Positions 51,211 to 63,300 of a stretch of 64,000 nucleotides of DNA are shown here, piece after piece (the stretch's first letter is position 1; each line of letters opens with the position of its first letter). Below the pieces are notes generated by a model that was not told the origin of the DNA, made no database searches, and was given only the letters and a program-made list of their open reading frames with translations. Made by a program: the position numbers and the translations under genes. The DNA is from Lycocorax pyrrhopterus obiensis (lineage: Eukaryota; Chordata; Aves; Passeriformes; Paradisaeidae): positions 32,111,848-32,175,847 of the forward strand of contig JACSVZ010000006.1 in the NCBI GenBank assembly GCA_014706295.1, given 5' to 3'.

Positions 51211-51318
51211 CCATGTCTATGGCTACTTAACAAGTTGTGAAGAGAAGATTGGTTTTTTATCTCTCCCTGTATATAAGGTGACAGCAAAAATTACTGGGTT
51301 TCACCATGTGTTTAACAA
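51211..51318 (+). repeat. 108-bp direct repeat, copy 2 of 2
   Basis: This is the partner of 47451-47558 (107 of 108 identical), 3760 bp downstream in the same orientation. It lies inside a 67-codon frame at 51176-51379, reading ESEDAPHVYGYLTSCEEK across the left edge. An acceptor-like CTGGGTGTTTCTCAG ends at 51187, and AAG followed by GTGACA at about 51278-51285 fits a splice donor. A possible 92-base exon, 51188-51279, would straddle the repeat edge. The donor-like site is present in both copies but the acceptor-like site is different in each. No protein family was recognised. Confidence 0.95.
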
Positions 51319-51419
51319 TATAAAAGCAGTTGTAGACAGATACAGGCAATATCTCTCAAAAATAAGTGCCTTGGCATAGTGGAAATAAATTTCAGTTTAA
51401 CCTGACTACTGACTACTAC

Positions 51420-51525
51420 AGCTGTCTGATGCAACAACAACCATGACAAAAAAAAGCCACAAGAAAAAACAAAGAAACTCAAAACCCAACAAAACCTACC
51501 AAAACCCCCAATAAAATCCACATTT
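51420..51525 (+). repeat. A-rich CAAAA-type tract
   Basis: Low-complexity sequence rich in A with scattered C, of the same style as 21240-21353. It lies about 100 bp beyond copy 2 of the 108-bp repeat. No clear repeat unit. Confidence 0.75.
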
Positions 51526-54500
51526 CAGCATCAAAAGAACAGAAAAATTTTGTACTATGAGTAAAATTGATATCCAGAAATTATCAGTGCATACTCAGGT
51601 ACATACTAAAGTGATTTGTGTGTTTCTTAAAACTGATTCTTGGGTTTCTCAAGGTCTGCATACTGTTTTCTTAGTTATGTTTTATTTCGCTATCAATCTA
51701 AGTTTGATCAGACAACAATTAAATACCTGTTGATCAGGTATGGATATGGTTTACCTGAAAATATGTATGTTCAACCTAAGTGATAAAATAGGGGACAGTT
51801 TATTAATTTTTTACCTGTGGGGCATCATGGAAAAGATCAGTAGATAATTTTTTGCAATTAAAATGAGAGAGAAGAGTAATTTCTATAGTTCTGTTTTTAA
51901 TTATTCTATCCATTCAGCAATTCAGTGTGCTGCTAAAGAGCATTTTTTCCTTTATGTCTGAGGAAATATTAGTTCCAATCTGAAAACAACAGAAGAATAA
52001 TTTTTACCTCTCAAATTAATATTTCAGCTGTCTGTCTTCTATATTTTACAAAAAGTAAATGTCAAAACAAGCAGGTAAATTAAATTGTTTTCAGGGGTTT
52101 ATGTATGTTGTATAACACATTATTTCACTGTGGAGCAATTACTTTTGTTATCCTCTGTAACACCTATAAGCTTTGGGTTCAAGTTGGTTTGTATTACCAC
52201 CGCCTTGATAATTTTGTTTCTTTTATGCCTGTCATCTACGGTTCAATCTCAATGGCCTTATCTGTGAAGCTGAAGGAATATATTTTCTTTAAGAAATACT
52301 GTACCACAGAAACAGAAATAATCTGACTTCACCATCCTTTCACTGTTAAAAGCTGTAATTTAAATACTGATGTGGACCACTGCTTTAACCGCTGTAACAC
52401 AAAAGATGCATAAAATAGTAGTTTGATTATCCATATATACACTGAAGAAAATCTGTATTTCCTTTTAGGCTGCTAATTTACTAGAAGATTTTTTGTGGCC
52501 GTCGAATGTTCAATTTAAATGTTTAAATATCACTATTAGCTGAAGGGAATTACTTTGCAGAATGATGCTGATCCCAACAAGAGCAGATGTCTATTTCTAT
52601 GGTCCAAAAACCTCAACTAAAATTCACTTCCAGTAACGAATACTTCTAACCAGGTGCTTGCAAATAATAAAAGGACCAAGAATTTTTCACAGAAAAAAGA
52701 TCCCAATAACCTATGAAGTGGTGGTAAAAATTATAAGGTACTAACAAATCACAGATTTTGAAAGACAAAGTTCTCAGTTTTATCCAGATATTTCAGATTG
52801 CTTTTCTTTTCCTCTTCTTTCAGATGAAGATGGTTTGCTAATTAGCTGCCAATTAATTGAAAAGAGTAATAAAAGAAGTATATATATTTCATCAATTCTT
52901 TAGTGACCGTGATTAACACTGGCATAGGCTTTTCAATACAGGGTTTTAACAGAAACAATTCTTAAATTGCAGGTCCAAATCCAAGGAAACTATTCAGCAA
53001 ATATTTTTAAATTATTTCTTGTTTATTTTACTCCTGCAACAATTTCTACTAGTTACTGCTTTCTCCCAACACTGTAGGCCAATTTTTGGATATTTCTATG
53101 ATCCAGTGGGCCATGATATAGACATCAGAATTGCCTATTGACTATTTTCCACTACCTGTACAAAGACTGTAGGCAGTCAAGATTGTCACTGTTGGACCCA
53201 TGGTAAAAGGAGATTCTCAGTATTAACAAAAATAATTTTGTTTGTATTAAACAATTTTATTCCCTTTTATTTATATCTCAATAGGCTTAATTCTGCATCT
53301 TTTCCTTAAATTGATGTCAGGGCCCTCAGTTCATCCCCCCTCCTGGAGGTTTGGTGCATGGCTTCAAGCATTATCATTACCCTTTACTTTCTGTAATTAT
53401 AATTGGTTGCAGTAAATACAAACATACTGCTGCCAGGCTTTAAAAATACCAAGTCAGATTAATTAAAATATCTGTAATCTAATTCCTTTCTGTTGCTTAT
53501 ATAACAAAAATCATAACATTGTGATTTTAGTTCAGTTGTAACAAAAGAGTTTTTTAAAGTATTTTCCTGCAGTAGCGCAAAATGAAGTCACTGTTCCTTT
53601 TTGCTTCTATGGAGCACAAACAGGAAACTTCCCCACTGCAAACGAAAGTCTTGGCTTTAACTTAGTCAATTATTTTTGAAATACCTGTTAGAGCAAGAAT
53701 CACAGCTCACTTCCTCTGTGAGCCAGAAAAGCAATTAACCTTGCAAAAAACTGTGCCCTTCTTCATCTGCTTGAAACACCAACCAAATTTTCTCCTTTGA
53801 AGTACCAACAGAGTTATTAAAGTATTCCAGAATCTTCAAACAAGGAAGCCTCCAGTTTGCTACGTGGCGTTCTTTGCTTTTTGCCTGAGATTTGTGAGAT
53901 CTCCCTGAATTCCACTTGCATTCCAAGATGCAGAAAACAGCTCAGGAATAAGTTTCAAATCAACTCTCTGCTTCAGCCATGCTTACCCTGCATTCATCAT
54001 GTCTTTTTGGTCACTTTGGAGCATAACTTCTCCTGTACTGCCATAGAGACCTCTCCTCTCTTACACAAACCCACGATCACATTTGTCAAATTTCTGATAA
54101 TGTCATGAAATGATCACCTTTGTCCATCTCCTGTCCTCATGCTACATCACCAAGTGTTCTCAGACCTTTGCAGAATAAACTGGTGGCTTGTCTCCTGTGA
54201 TTCCAGTTGGCTTATAAAAATTAAATAAATCAGAGAAGCTTCTGTGCAGCATGACGGCTACAGAGGCTCAACTGCTTCTTAGCAGGGTCTTGTCCTCAAA
54301 GCAAGACGGCAGGGAACTACACCAGCAGAAACCTTGCACCAAACACAGTCTTGCTCTTTTCTGTGATGTAGCGCACAAGTCAGTGAGCTGATGAGGGAAA
54401 TCTTATGTTTCTGAGGAAAATTAAGTGAAGAATGAAAGCCAGGTGTGACGGGAGATCAGTGTGACAGCAGGACGGGGAAAGATGCCCTGAACTGGTGACA

Positions 54501-56770
54501 GATGACACTAGCATGTTTTTGCTAAATTACCCTTTTGAAGAAGTAATGTCTTCTTTTCAATTACTCTTATTTGTTTCTTCTTCCCTGCCATTTTACTCTA
54601 AAAAAGGGTTTCAGAACAACTGCCTCAAAACAAAAATAAAAATTGAATGGTGAAATTTTTAATTGCTTGTTCAAACTGATTCCTAATGAACATCTTATTT
54701 GAAAGTGGTATTGACTCCCCCTCAGGAGGAAGGACCTACCTGTTAAGAATCAGATTAAACCCTTTAAGAGAACAAGCATTCAGCAGTTTGAGCAACAATT
54801 TGACCCATCTGCCTTCCCCAGTGATGTTTCTCTTCCCTGGCACATGCAGATCTGACAGATTATTTTTTTAATGCTCTGTCTCCTGGGCTAAAAGGCTTCC
54901 AGCAACTGCAATCACATGAAAATTAGAGATCCTGTCCCCTGCTTGCATTTTACTTTCTCTCTGTTTTATGAAGGATTTGGACCATCAAGCCCTCTTTTTT
55001 AAACAGTTTAGTTTCAAAAAAGATTTCAGAAATTTAAACGCTTGCACCTGTTCCACTGTTATTTTTCTCTTGTCAGTTTGTTCTATCCCTGCATAAGGGT
55101 TTGCAGCCAATTCTTCAGAATATCTTCCAAGTAATACCTAAATAAAATTTTTCAAACTTTTTTTTTTTAATTATAAGGAAGAGGAGTGGCTGCAGTATGC
55201 ATGTGTATCAAGAATTCTTGCTGTGGTAACTCTTTCTGTAACTGGGAAACATAAACCTAAAAGGAAGTGCTGGAGGCATTTTTCTTCAGGAAAAAAGCAG
55301 AAATTCACCAGAATATAGTGGCAAGTGTAAAAATGTACGGGAGAAATTATTGTAAATCTCAACAGTCTTGAATCTTTCAAATTAATATTTCACTTAAGAT
55401 TAATATCATACCAGATATAGGGACCCTTCTCTGTTCAGAAGTTGAGCGTTCATCAGATGAAAGTCAGAGTATCACCCTTAGTGCACATACAGAAAACACC
55501 TTCCAAATAAAACTTGCGAATTCTGGTGAATGGGAATGAGGAGCATTTAGATTTTCTTCTGGCGTTTTTTAGTCCTTTGTCCTTTGGCTCAGCCTAGACC
55601 TAGAGTTAAATTTTAAAGAAGAATAAAATCCTGACCGATAGTTTGAGTGAGTCTGAAGAGAACTAGGCAAAAGAAACTAAGGGCAGTTGTAATTTCTCTC
55701 TGGAGGATTATTTTTATTTTAACCAATGGAAGGGATGGCTTGTCCATGTGACTGCCTAAAATTAAGGTTGGGACAAACAAAAAAATCTAGAATTTCACCG
55801 TGAAAAGGGCTGGATAAAGACTGTCAAAGTATGGGTGAAAGGAAACATAGCACACATATGGAGTTAGGAATCCATTGTTAGTCCAATTTGTCTTTTAACA
55901 ATTGAATAGTCTAAATTGTCTAGCTAATGCCTCATTAATAGTGAAGCTAATTCTTGAACATAATTTTCTAATATCTGTCTCTTTTGTCTGTCATCCATTC
56001 AATGTCCTTCTGGCTCCAAACGCTGTCAGTTACAATCCTCCTCAAGAAGACTCAGGGACAGGGAGGTAGTAACAGCTTTCCACTTATTCTTTTGCATTGC
56101 AGCAATCACAAATCATATTCAAGATGAAGGCTGCTGCCTTTAATTTTCCTTAGGGAAAGAAAAACAACGCACAGACAGTTTTAATATGATCACTCTGACT
56201 GTTGCCCACTACACTAATCTAACTTGTCAAAATGTGGAGACATATTTAAACATTTTGTTCGTTTCCTCTTATCTTTCCCATTAAGATTATCTCTGCGATA
56301 TCTACTATGTTGATCACTCAGTACACATAAGCACCATAAATACAAGGCTAGCATTAGAATTTATTGCAGCAGAAAGAGAGAAAATCAACTTCACATTTGA
56401 AAAGGCTATTTCCAAGGGTAGCCTTATGCAAAATTATCCCTCAGGAGAGCAGTAATTGGAAGCTCAGGTCTATGATCCTTCCTTGTGTTTCCTTGTACAT
56501 ATTTCCTCATTTCCCATGTTCACTGTAAGAAGTGGTATGTAAGAAATCACACGGGAAGAGAGTTTTGAGAGGTGTCATACCACTGTGCTGAGCCCTTTGT
56601 GTTACAATCAGTCGTCTTCCTTGAAAAATATACAGAATGAAAAATACTTTTCTAATTCCATGCCTCAGGATACAAAATCACCTTGGGCACTCTAACTCTG
56701 GGGGACTTTATGCAAATAATCATAGAAAAAGTTTTGATGTGCATTCTGAAAACAACCTAATGGCTGGCAT
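51526..56770. other. Non-coding DNA, nothing recognised
   Basis: About 5.2 kb. Overlapping plus-strand frames at 52085-52326 are hydrophobic by composition but lack a recognisable family. The mildly GC-richer patch at 54240-54500 has no identity I can support. Confidence 0.5.
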
Positions 56771-57562
56771 TGTGTTTGTGTGGCAGAGACTTGGTAGTGG
56801 GGTGTTGCAGAGATGTATTACAGGAGAAGATGCCAGAGTTGCCCCCATGTAGAACACAGAGAGTTCTAGCCAGCTACAAGATGGACCTGCTTCTGGCCGA
56901 GGCAAGTCCATCAGCAGCAATGGTAGTGCCTCTGCAATAAGATATTTAACAAGAGGTAAAAACCACTTTGTAGCAGCGTCTGAGAGAAAGGAGTGAGAAC
57001 GTGTGAGAGTAACAGCTCTGCGGACATCAACCTCAGTGCAGAAGTGGAGTGGAGGAGGTGCTCCACGTGCTGGAGCTGAGATTCCTCTGCAGCCTGAGAT
57101 GAAGACCATGATGAGGCAGGCTGTGCCACTGCAGCCAAAAATCCCATGATGGATCAGATATCCACTGAAGCAGTTAGTTCCTTAAAGACTATATGCCATG
57201 AAAAGGACCCATGAAGAAAGTTCATGTAGAAATGTGGGCTAAGGGAAGGATTCTCTCCGGAAAAGTCAATGAAAGATGGTGCTTTGTGGGTGGAATCCCA
57301 CACTGTAGCAGGGGAAGATCATGAGGAGGAAGAAATGGCAGACACACAGCATTATGAAATGACCACACTTCCCTTTCCTCGTCCCTCTGTGCCACTGGGG
57401 GAGGGGAGGAGGTAGAGAAATTGTGAGTTGTGAAAAGCTGAGCCCAGGAAGAAGAGAGGGGTAGGAAGCAGTGGGGTTTAGATTAATTCTTATTTCTTAT
57501 TATCCTACTCTGGTTTTGATTTGCCATAAACTAAATTAAGTTTTTGCATCACCTCAACCTTG
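56771..57562 (+). mobile_element. Solo LTR of an avian endogenous retrovirus
   Basis: About 790 bp matching in block order an LTR common in bird genomes. It starts near TGTGTTTGTGTGGCAGAGAC, followed by a CTACAAGATGGACCTGC block at about 56874, a TATA-like GATATTTAAC at about 56940, a block ending in GTGCTCCACGTGCTGGAGC at about 57057, CACTGTAGCAGGGGAAGA at about 57301, a GC-rich CCACTGGGGGAGGGGAGG at about 57393, and a poly(A)-signal-like CCATAAACTAAATTAAG at about 57524. The downstream end is cut or diverged soon after. No internal retroviral genes are next to it, so it is a solo LTR left by recombination or a truncated copy. The 129-codon minus-strand frame at 56720-57109 is a shadow. I cannot assign the retrovirus class by eye. 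Confidence 0.8.
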
Positions 57563-58526
57563 AGAATGGCATTAACTTTCATTATGAAAGATGTATTAAG
57601 GCATTTAAATTCCTCATGCATTTTACATATGCTTTTGTATGCAAATCCAGCCTTTCCTAGATATTTCTGGAAAACAAATTTTAGCATGAGAGCTGAAAAC
57701 TCAATGCTTTTTAGACCATTTTGTCAAGTAGAGGAGAGTGTATATGGCCCTACATCCCTCAAATGACATGAAACTCTGCAGCTCCAAAATGTGTGCCCCA
57801 ATACCAAACAAGAAGCCTTTGACTATCCGTAAGAGATCAAAAGTAACAACTCAAGGATATCTAAGGAAAACAGGTGAGTTCAAAAGCAATAGTACTGGCT
57901 TGTCTCCCTGCAGCTACAAGGACTTTGAAGACACACCAGTGAAACTGCACATTTCTTATTTCATAAAGACAAGTGAATAACACTATTTCTGTAAAGCTGT
58001 GGAACGGCTTATTTTTCCAGTAGCATTTCTGAATGAGAAAAGCTGATTTCAGCTGCAACGGGATGTATCTAGCTACCTCTTTTATTTTTACAATAAGAGA
58101 AATGAACTAGATGCAATAAAAGTTTTCAGGATTAAAATTCAGCCATTTTTTGTTCAACTATTCAGCCGGAAAAAATAATAAACTACACAATAATTTTTAT
58201 ATGTAACTTGTTGGAGGGAGCACAGGCAGAGACTAGTTAAGAAATAACTTTCCAAGGCTAGGTAACAATGTGCTTAAAAAAGAGAAAGTACCTTGAGAAC
58301 AAATTAAAACATGCATCAAGTAAGTAAAATATTTCAATACTGAATTTAGAAAGAAAAAAAATATTCTCATGGTCCAATGCATTTTTCTTGGCAGATATTT
58401 TCTGTAAGAGTGATTCTACTTTCAATACTGAAAATAGCACAAAATACAAAAAACATTCTGTCTTTTCTCCTTTCTTTCTTTCTTTTCTCCCATCCTTTGT
58501 TGTTCTCTATGCCTAAAATTAACTAC

Positions 58527-58527
<1 letters not shown>
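57563..58527. other. Spacer, nothing recognised
   Basis: About 960 bp of AT-rich DNA with short opposed frames and no element seen. Confidence 0.5.

Positions 58528-58590
<63 letters not shown>
58528..58590 (+). repeat. (ATT)21 trinucleotide array
   Basis: Twenty-one uninterrupted ATT units. The Tyr-rich 84-codon frame at 58377-58631 is the translation of this array and is not a gene. Confidence 0.98.
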
Positions 58591-59930
58591 TCAATGTAAT
58601 TTTGAAGGTTTGCTTTGTCTTCAGTTTTTGACCTGCAGGTCCCATCATTGTTGGAGTTTTTTTCACATTTTTAATCAGTGAAATCTTATACAGTTACATT
58701 CTAGACTTCTATTTCTACTGAAAATTTTTCTTATTTCTCAGGCTGGAATGTGAGACACTAATTTGCATCCCTTATTTTCAGAACACTGAATCATGCCACT
58801 GGGTACAAAATTATGTCGTAATGCGGGAACTACTTTTTGCTTATTTACTACCTAAAATGTAATACCAAATAGTTCACATTGCTACACATTAAATATGTGG
58901 AGATTTGTAATTCTTTGTTCAGCTCAACATGCAGAGCTCGACTTTCCTGAATGCTACTCTTTAGTTTACATGACCTAGCCAGCTAGGTAGTACTTAAAAA
59001 GCCGTGGAATAAATATATAGACATAGATGATATATACAGTGGATTTATAGAAGATTTGTCCTTATGTGTTCCAAGTCTTATGATGGATAAAATTTCGCTG
59101 TGCAACTGCCCAAGATACATGGTTGCCATAACCAGCTTGAGCATGTAATATTTCTAGATGTAATCATCTGCCATCAATTACTGCAGCACATCTTTTTTTC
59201 CCAAGGGAGTGTACAGCAAACCCAACAAGACTCACTAGAATATAGTATTTTAAAAGAGCTGTGCATGCGGTAGTAAACTGTAATGAAGAAAGCTCTGTAC
59301 TTGTGAAAAACACCACTGATATACTGAGGACTGCTCTAAGAAATGCAAAGTTCTCTGCTTTTTTTGATTATAAAACCCAAAAGTTACAGATGACCACTTT
59401 GGCTGTGGACTGCCCTTTTATTTAGACACTTGACCGTTAGACCTAGTGTCCTGTGTCTTTACAGGTAAAGGCTCAAGTGATTGCAGAGCTTTGTTTCTTA
59501 CAGACTGGAGGTGAAAATTATGTAGAGAATTACCAATTGTACCTCAAAAAGCAACAGACCTGCTAGTGCTTGGTGGGCTGGAGTAAGCAGTGAAAGGACA
59601 TAGTGAAAGTAGAAGGGAAAGTACGAGAGTGTCATAGCAACAGAGACACTAACAGAAACTCTGTCAACCAGGAGCTGTAATACAGACACAGACTAGAAGG
59701 AATGCTTTGCTCATCCCCATTGAGATTAACTCCATGGAGCAATGTCCTCATATTTTCCTTGAAAATTTATGCCACAAGTCTTCCTGTTTGCTAGTCCATC
59801 TCATTACTCATAAGATACACTGGACTGAAAGTTAAGAAGTAGCTGAGCTAACAGACTCAGCAGCAGGCTTACTAGCAGTCGAAAATTAAAGACAGAAAGT
59901 AGAGGGTGGTGAATGCCAGGTGAATGTCCT
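58591..59930. other. Spacer, nothing recognised
   Basis: About 1.3 kb without recognisable elements or coding frames. Confidence 0.5.
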
Positions 59931-60343
59931 GGGTTGGAGAGCGTTAAAGATTATCTAGTTTCAACACTCTCTGTCAAGAGCAGGGACACCTTCCACTCCA
60001 CCTCAAAGTAAACATATTTTTCCTAATATCTAATCAAAACATATGCTCTTCCAGTTTGAAGCCCCCCAAATTCCCCCTTATCCTGTCTCACACACTCTTT
60101 TAAAAAGTCCCCATACAACTTTCTTGTAGGCTCTTTTCAGGTACTAGAAGGCCACAATTAGGTCTCACCAAAACCTTCTTCTCTTCTCCGGGCAGAAAAA
60201 TCCCAATGCTCTCAACCTTTCCTCGCAGGAGAGGAGCTCCATCCCTCTAATCATCTTGGTGGTCCTCCTGTGGACTCAGTCCAACAGGTCATTCCTGTGC
60301 TAGGGACTCCAGAGCTGGAGGCATTCCAAGTGGAGGTCTTACA
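59931..60343 (-). mobile_element. CR1 LINE 3' fragment with small internal deletion
   Basis: A minus-strand CR1 fragment of about 410 bp. Plus-strand blocks are GTTGGAGAGCGTTAAAGATT, CAGGGACACCTTCCACTCC, then TTTTTCCTAATATCTAATC, CAGTTTGAAGCCCCCC, TTTCTTGTAGGCTCTTTTCAG, CTTCTTCTCTTCTCCGGGCA, and ATCATCTTGGTGGTCCTCCT, ending at GGACTCCAGAGCTGGAGGCA and the final AAGTGGAGGTCTTAC. The body between the first two blocks and the rest is about 110 bp shorter than in the family, with the junction near 59998-60008. The octamer tail is lost. Confidence 0.93.
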
Positions 60344-63300
60344 ATTACATATATAAATGACTTAGTGGAAGATGAAGCCTTGCACAAAGCCCTGTAGAGT
60401 AAGGAAAAGGATAACATTGTAACAACATTGGAGTTTTAACATTTGAGAAAAAAATTGTATCTGTATTAATATAATGAAGAAAATTCAAAATATTGAAGTT
60501 TCAAAGAAAGTGATCAAAAGAAGGGTTTTAATTTTATAAGTGGCCAATATGTTCCCCATCCATTGTTGGTTTTCATGCCAAGCGCACAGGGCATCAACAG
60601 GATGCCTGAAAAGTTATGCCTTGGAACTGAGACCACAAACTAAAACGACCTGAATCTTCAGGGGTGTCTCTATACCAGAATTAGTATTCATTTGGACCTC
60701 ATGCTTATGAGTTTATGATAATTTTGTTATAAATATTTCAGTTAGGAAATTGTTTGGAGTTATTACTCTTTGGATGCAATTGACTAAGTATGATACATCT
60801 AATTCTAAGAATTTTTTTCCTTTGCTTGTAGAAGTTATTTTGTCCAGCTTAGTCTTTTGTGTTCTCTCAAAAGGCTACTTTCTGAACAGAGCAGTTTACT
60901 GTCTCCAAGACTTGCCTCACCTCATGGGAGCTGCGGCAGTTTTGCCTCCGTGCTCTGGCCAGCTCAGGGCCCCCTTGAAAAGAGCTTGATCCACTCAGAT
61001 GTTTTCAGCAGTGTATGCTGGGCATGAAACACTCACATATTTTGATTAAATCAGCTGTAGTTCCTGTATTTAACATAGGGACATAGTTTTCTAAGTAGTT
61101 TTCTTCCCTTCTGAAACATATTTCTTGCAGCAGGTTTGGGTACATGATACATCTGTTATCTGAGAGTCGAAAGGAATCAGCTCTCTGCACCACAAACTTG
61201 CCATGGACTTACAAATACTCTTTTTCGCTAAAAATGTGTTTTCTTGCTCAGTAGGTATATTTTTTTATTAATAGAAATAAGACAATTGCTGCATGAAGTC
61301 ACTCTCCCACACACTGTCTGCAAATAACCATTGTGGCAGCCCTGCTTGCAACTGCAATCACTGGCTTTTAGGGCTCCAAGGAGCTGCAAAAATATTTTCT
61401 GTGTCTTGAAATGTTGTAGAAATATGATGGGGGTTTTCGTGTACCTAAAATAGATCCATACAAATTCTCAATGAGTCCCTGGCATGAGTATTGCAGGGAA
61501 AAGCAGTAGTACTCCCACAGCAACATGTGTAGGTAGTTCTGGATTGACAGCAAATCTCAAGTTATTTGAAGCTTTTTCTCCAGTTTATGGGTGAGAAATA
61601 TGGTGACCAAAGCTAAAGGTGGTCTTGTGTCAGGACTTCAGACATGGAAACTGTGCTACTTTTCCAAACCCTGATATCAAACGCGTCACAGAGTAGATGT
61701 TTTGCCAGATTCAATTCTAGTCTCAAGTAAGCTGATACAGTCAGACCGATCAGCCTCTTTTTCCCCCACATTCACTAACATGATTGTACAGCTATTCATC
61801 AACTCCTCATAAATAGAGGCAACAAAACCTTTATACATACATCTATTTAGCAAAATTGAGCCTAAAAATACAAGAAAAAGATACAGCTTCAATTTCACGT
61901 TCTTTAGATACCTGAGAAATAATGACTGTTTCAGGTGATTTTCCGGATTTATGTGGGATAATGACTAGAAGGCCTATGTTTGTGAGCTATTGGTAAAGAG
62001 GAAAAAAATGAAGGAGCAGCTGATAAACAGTGTTTAGGAACTGGCTGGTTTTCTAAACTCAGGTCCCAAGGAAGATCATTAAAAAACATGTAGGATATTA
62101 GAAGTTCAAACTTTGGCTAAAACTCAGTAATCTCTAATTACTGAGTGCTATGAGAACTGTTGCAGCATTTGGAATGCCAGCAGCTATAGACCATCTAAGC
62201 TTGAAGAAATTATTGAACCATATTTGGTTATAACATAAATTAAAATAGGTAGCTTTCAAGAGAAAAGAGATTGCAATTTGTTACGGTCTCCTATCCTTCC
62301 TGTACACAATGTCATACAGACACACTTTTTCCATCACTGATAGAAAGGCATTAATTATGGGTGCTGACCATCTATGCTAATCTGTACTTTTTGTTTCACA
62401 TAATAATTTGTGTAACTTTCCACAACCAAATGAATACTATTTTATTTGCAAGGATCACTATTCTGAAAGGTCACCTTTCTGAACTTAATTATACCGAACA
62501 ATCAGAAGGCAAACACCTCTCCCTTACTAAACTTGTGTTCTGCAAGATACAAGCTTATCCTCCAGCACTTTTTCCTTCCAAATTTGAATTATCTTGAAGT
62601 AAGTGTGTATTCTCAACAAAAATAATCCACTATTGATAGGGGAAAAAAAGAGAGAAATTTATCTCATTATTTTTGAGAGAAAGTCTTCATGGGTTTGTTT
62701 ATCATAGAATCCTTAAATCTTTCTGTAGAAGACACAGAATGACCCCATATCACAACTGAATATTGGCAGTATCAATTTAAGAAAAAAATCATTCATTATA
62801 TTCTTATTTTCGTTCAGAAAAATATTGTTAAATTATTTATGTAAAACATAAATAAAAAATAAATTATGTAAAACAGTATTTATGTGAGGGTGGTGATCAA
62901 AGTTTTCACCACATTATGAATTAAAAATTAAGACTACAGATAAAGTGATTCAACCTGCAAAGCAAAGGGAGGCCAAGATGACAGCACCACAAGCAAAATT
63001 CAAGAAAATGTATTTGATCAAGTTCTTCTGTAGCCTGTATAAATTACTTTGGTTCTCTCTCCCCATATTGGTATAACTGAGAAGCAGCCATGAAAAAACT
63101 GAGTTGTGGTGATTCCAATGTGGTTAGAATGAGCCCACAGAAAACATAATATGAACAAGTGAATTACAGCATAACTCCTCTGTGGTGATACAGGTCAGCT
63201 TTTGTTCTCTGTCCTCACTTACTCATCTTTCATTATTAGCTTACATTTCAAGTTAAAAAGAGGGCTTATGTTTCAGGCCTTCTTTAACACCCTGCTTAAA

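Noticed and set aside
47451..51318. The 108-bp pair as the two LTRs of a retroelement
   Set aside because: No TG...CA ends, no primer-binding site or polypurine tract beside the copies, and no retroviral coding sequence between them.
52085..52326. Overlapping hydrophobic frames as a possible small membrane protein
   Set aside because: AT-rich DNA readily gives Phe/Leu/Ile-rich frames. There is no family resemblance, and the two frames overlap out of phase.
56720..57109. 129-codon minus-strand frame
   Set aside because: It is antisense to the LTR at 56771-57562 and has no recognisable protein features.
58377..58631. Poly-tyrosine frame
   Set aside because: It is the translation of the (ATT)21 array.
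62700..62750. Possible CR1 tail (ATCATAGAATC)
   Set aside because: Only about 12 bp match well and no CR1 3' UTR blocks follow. It is too short to call.
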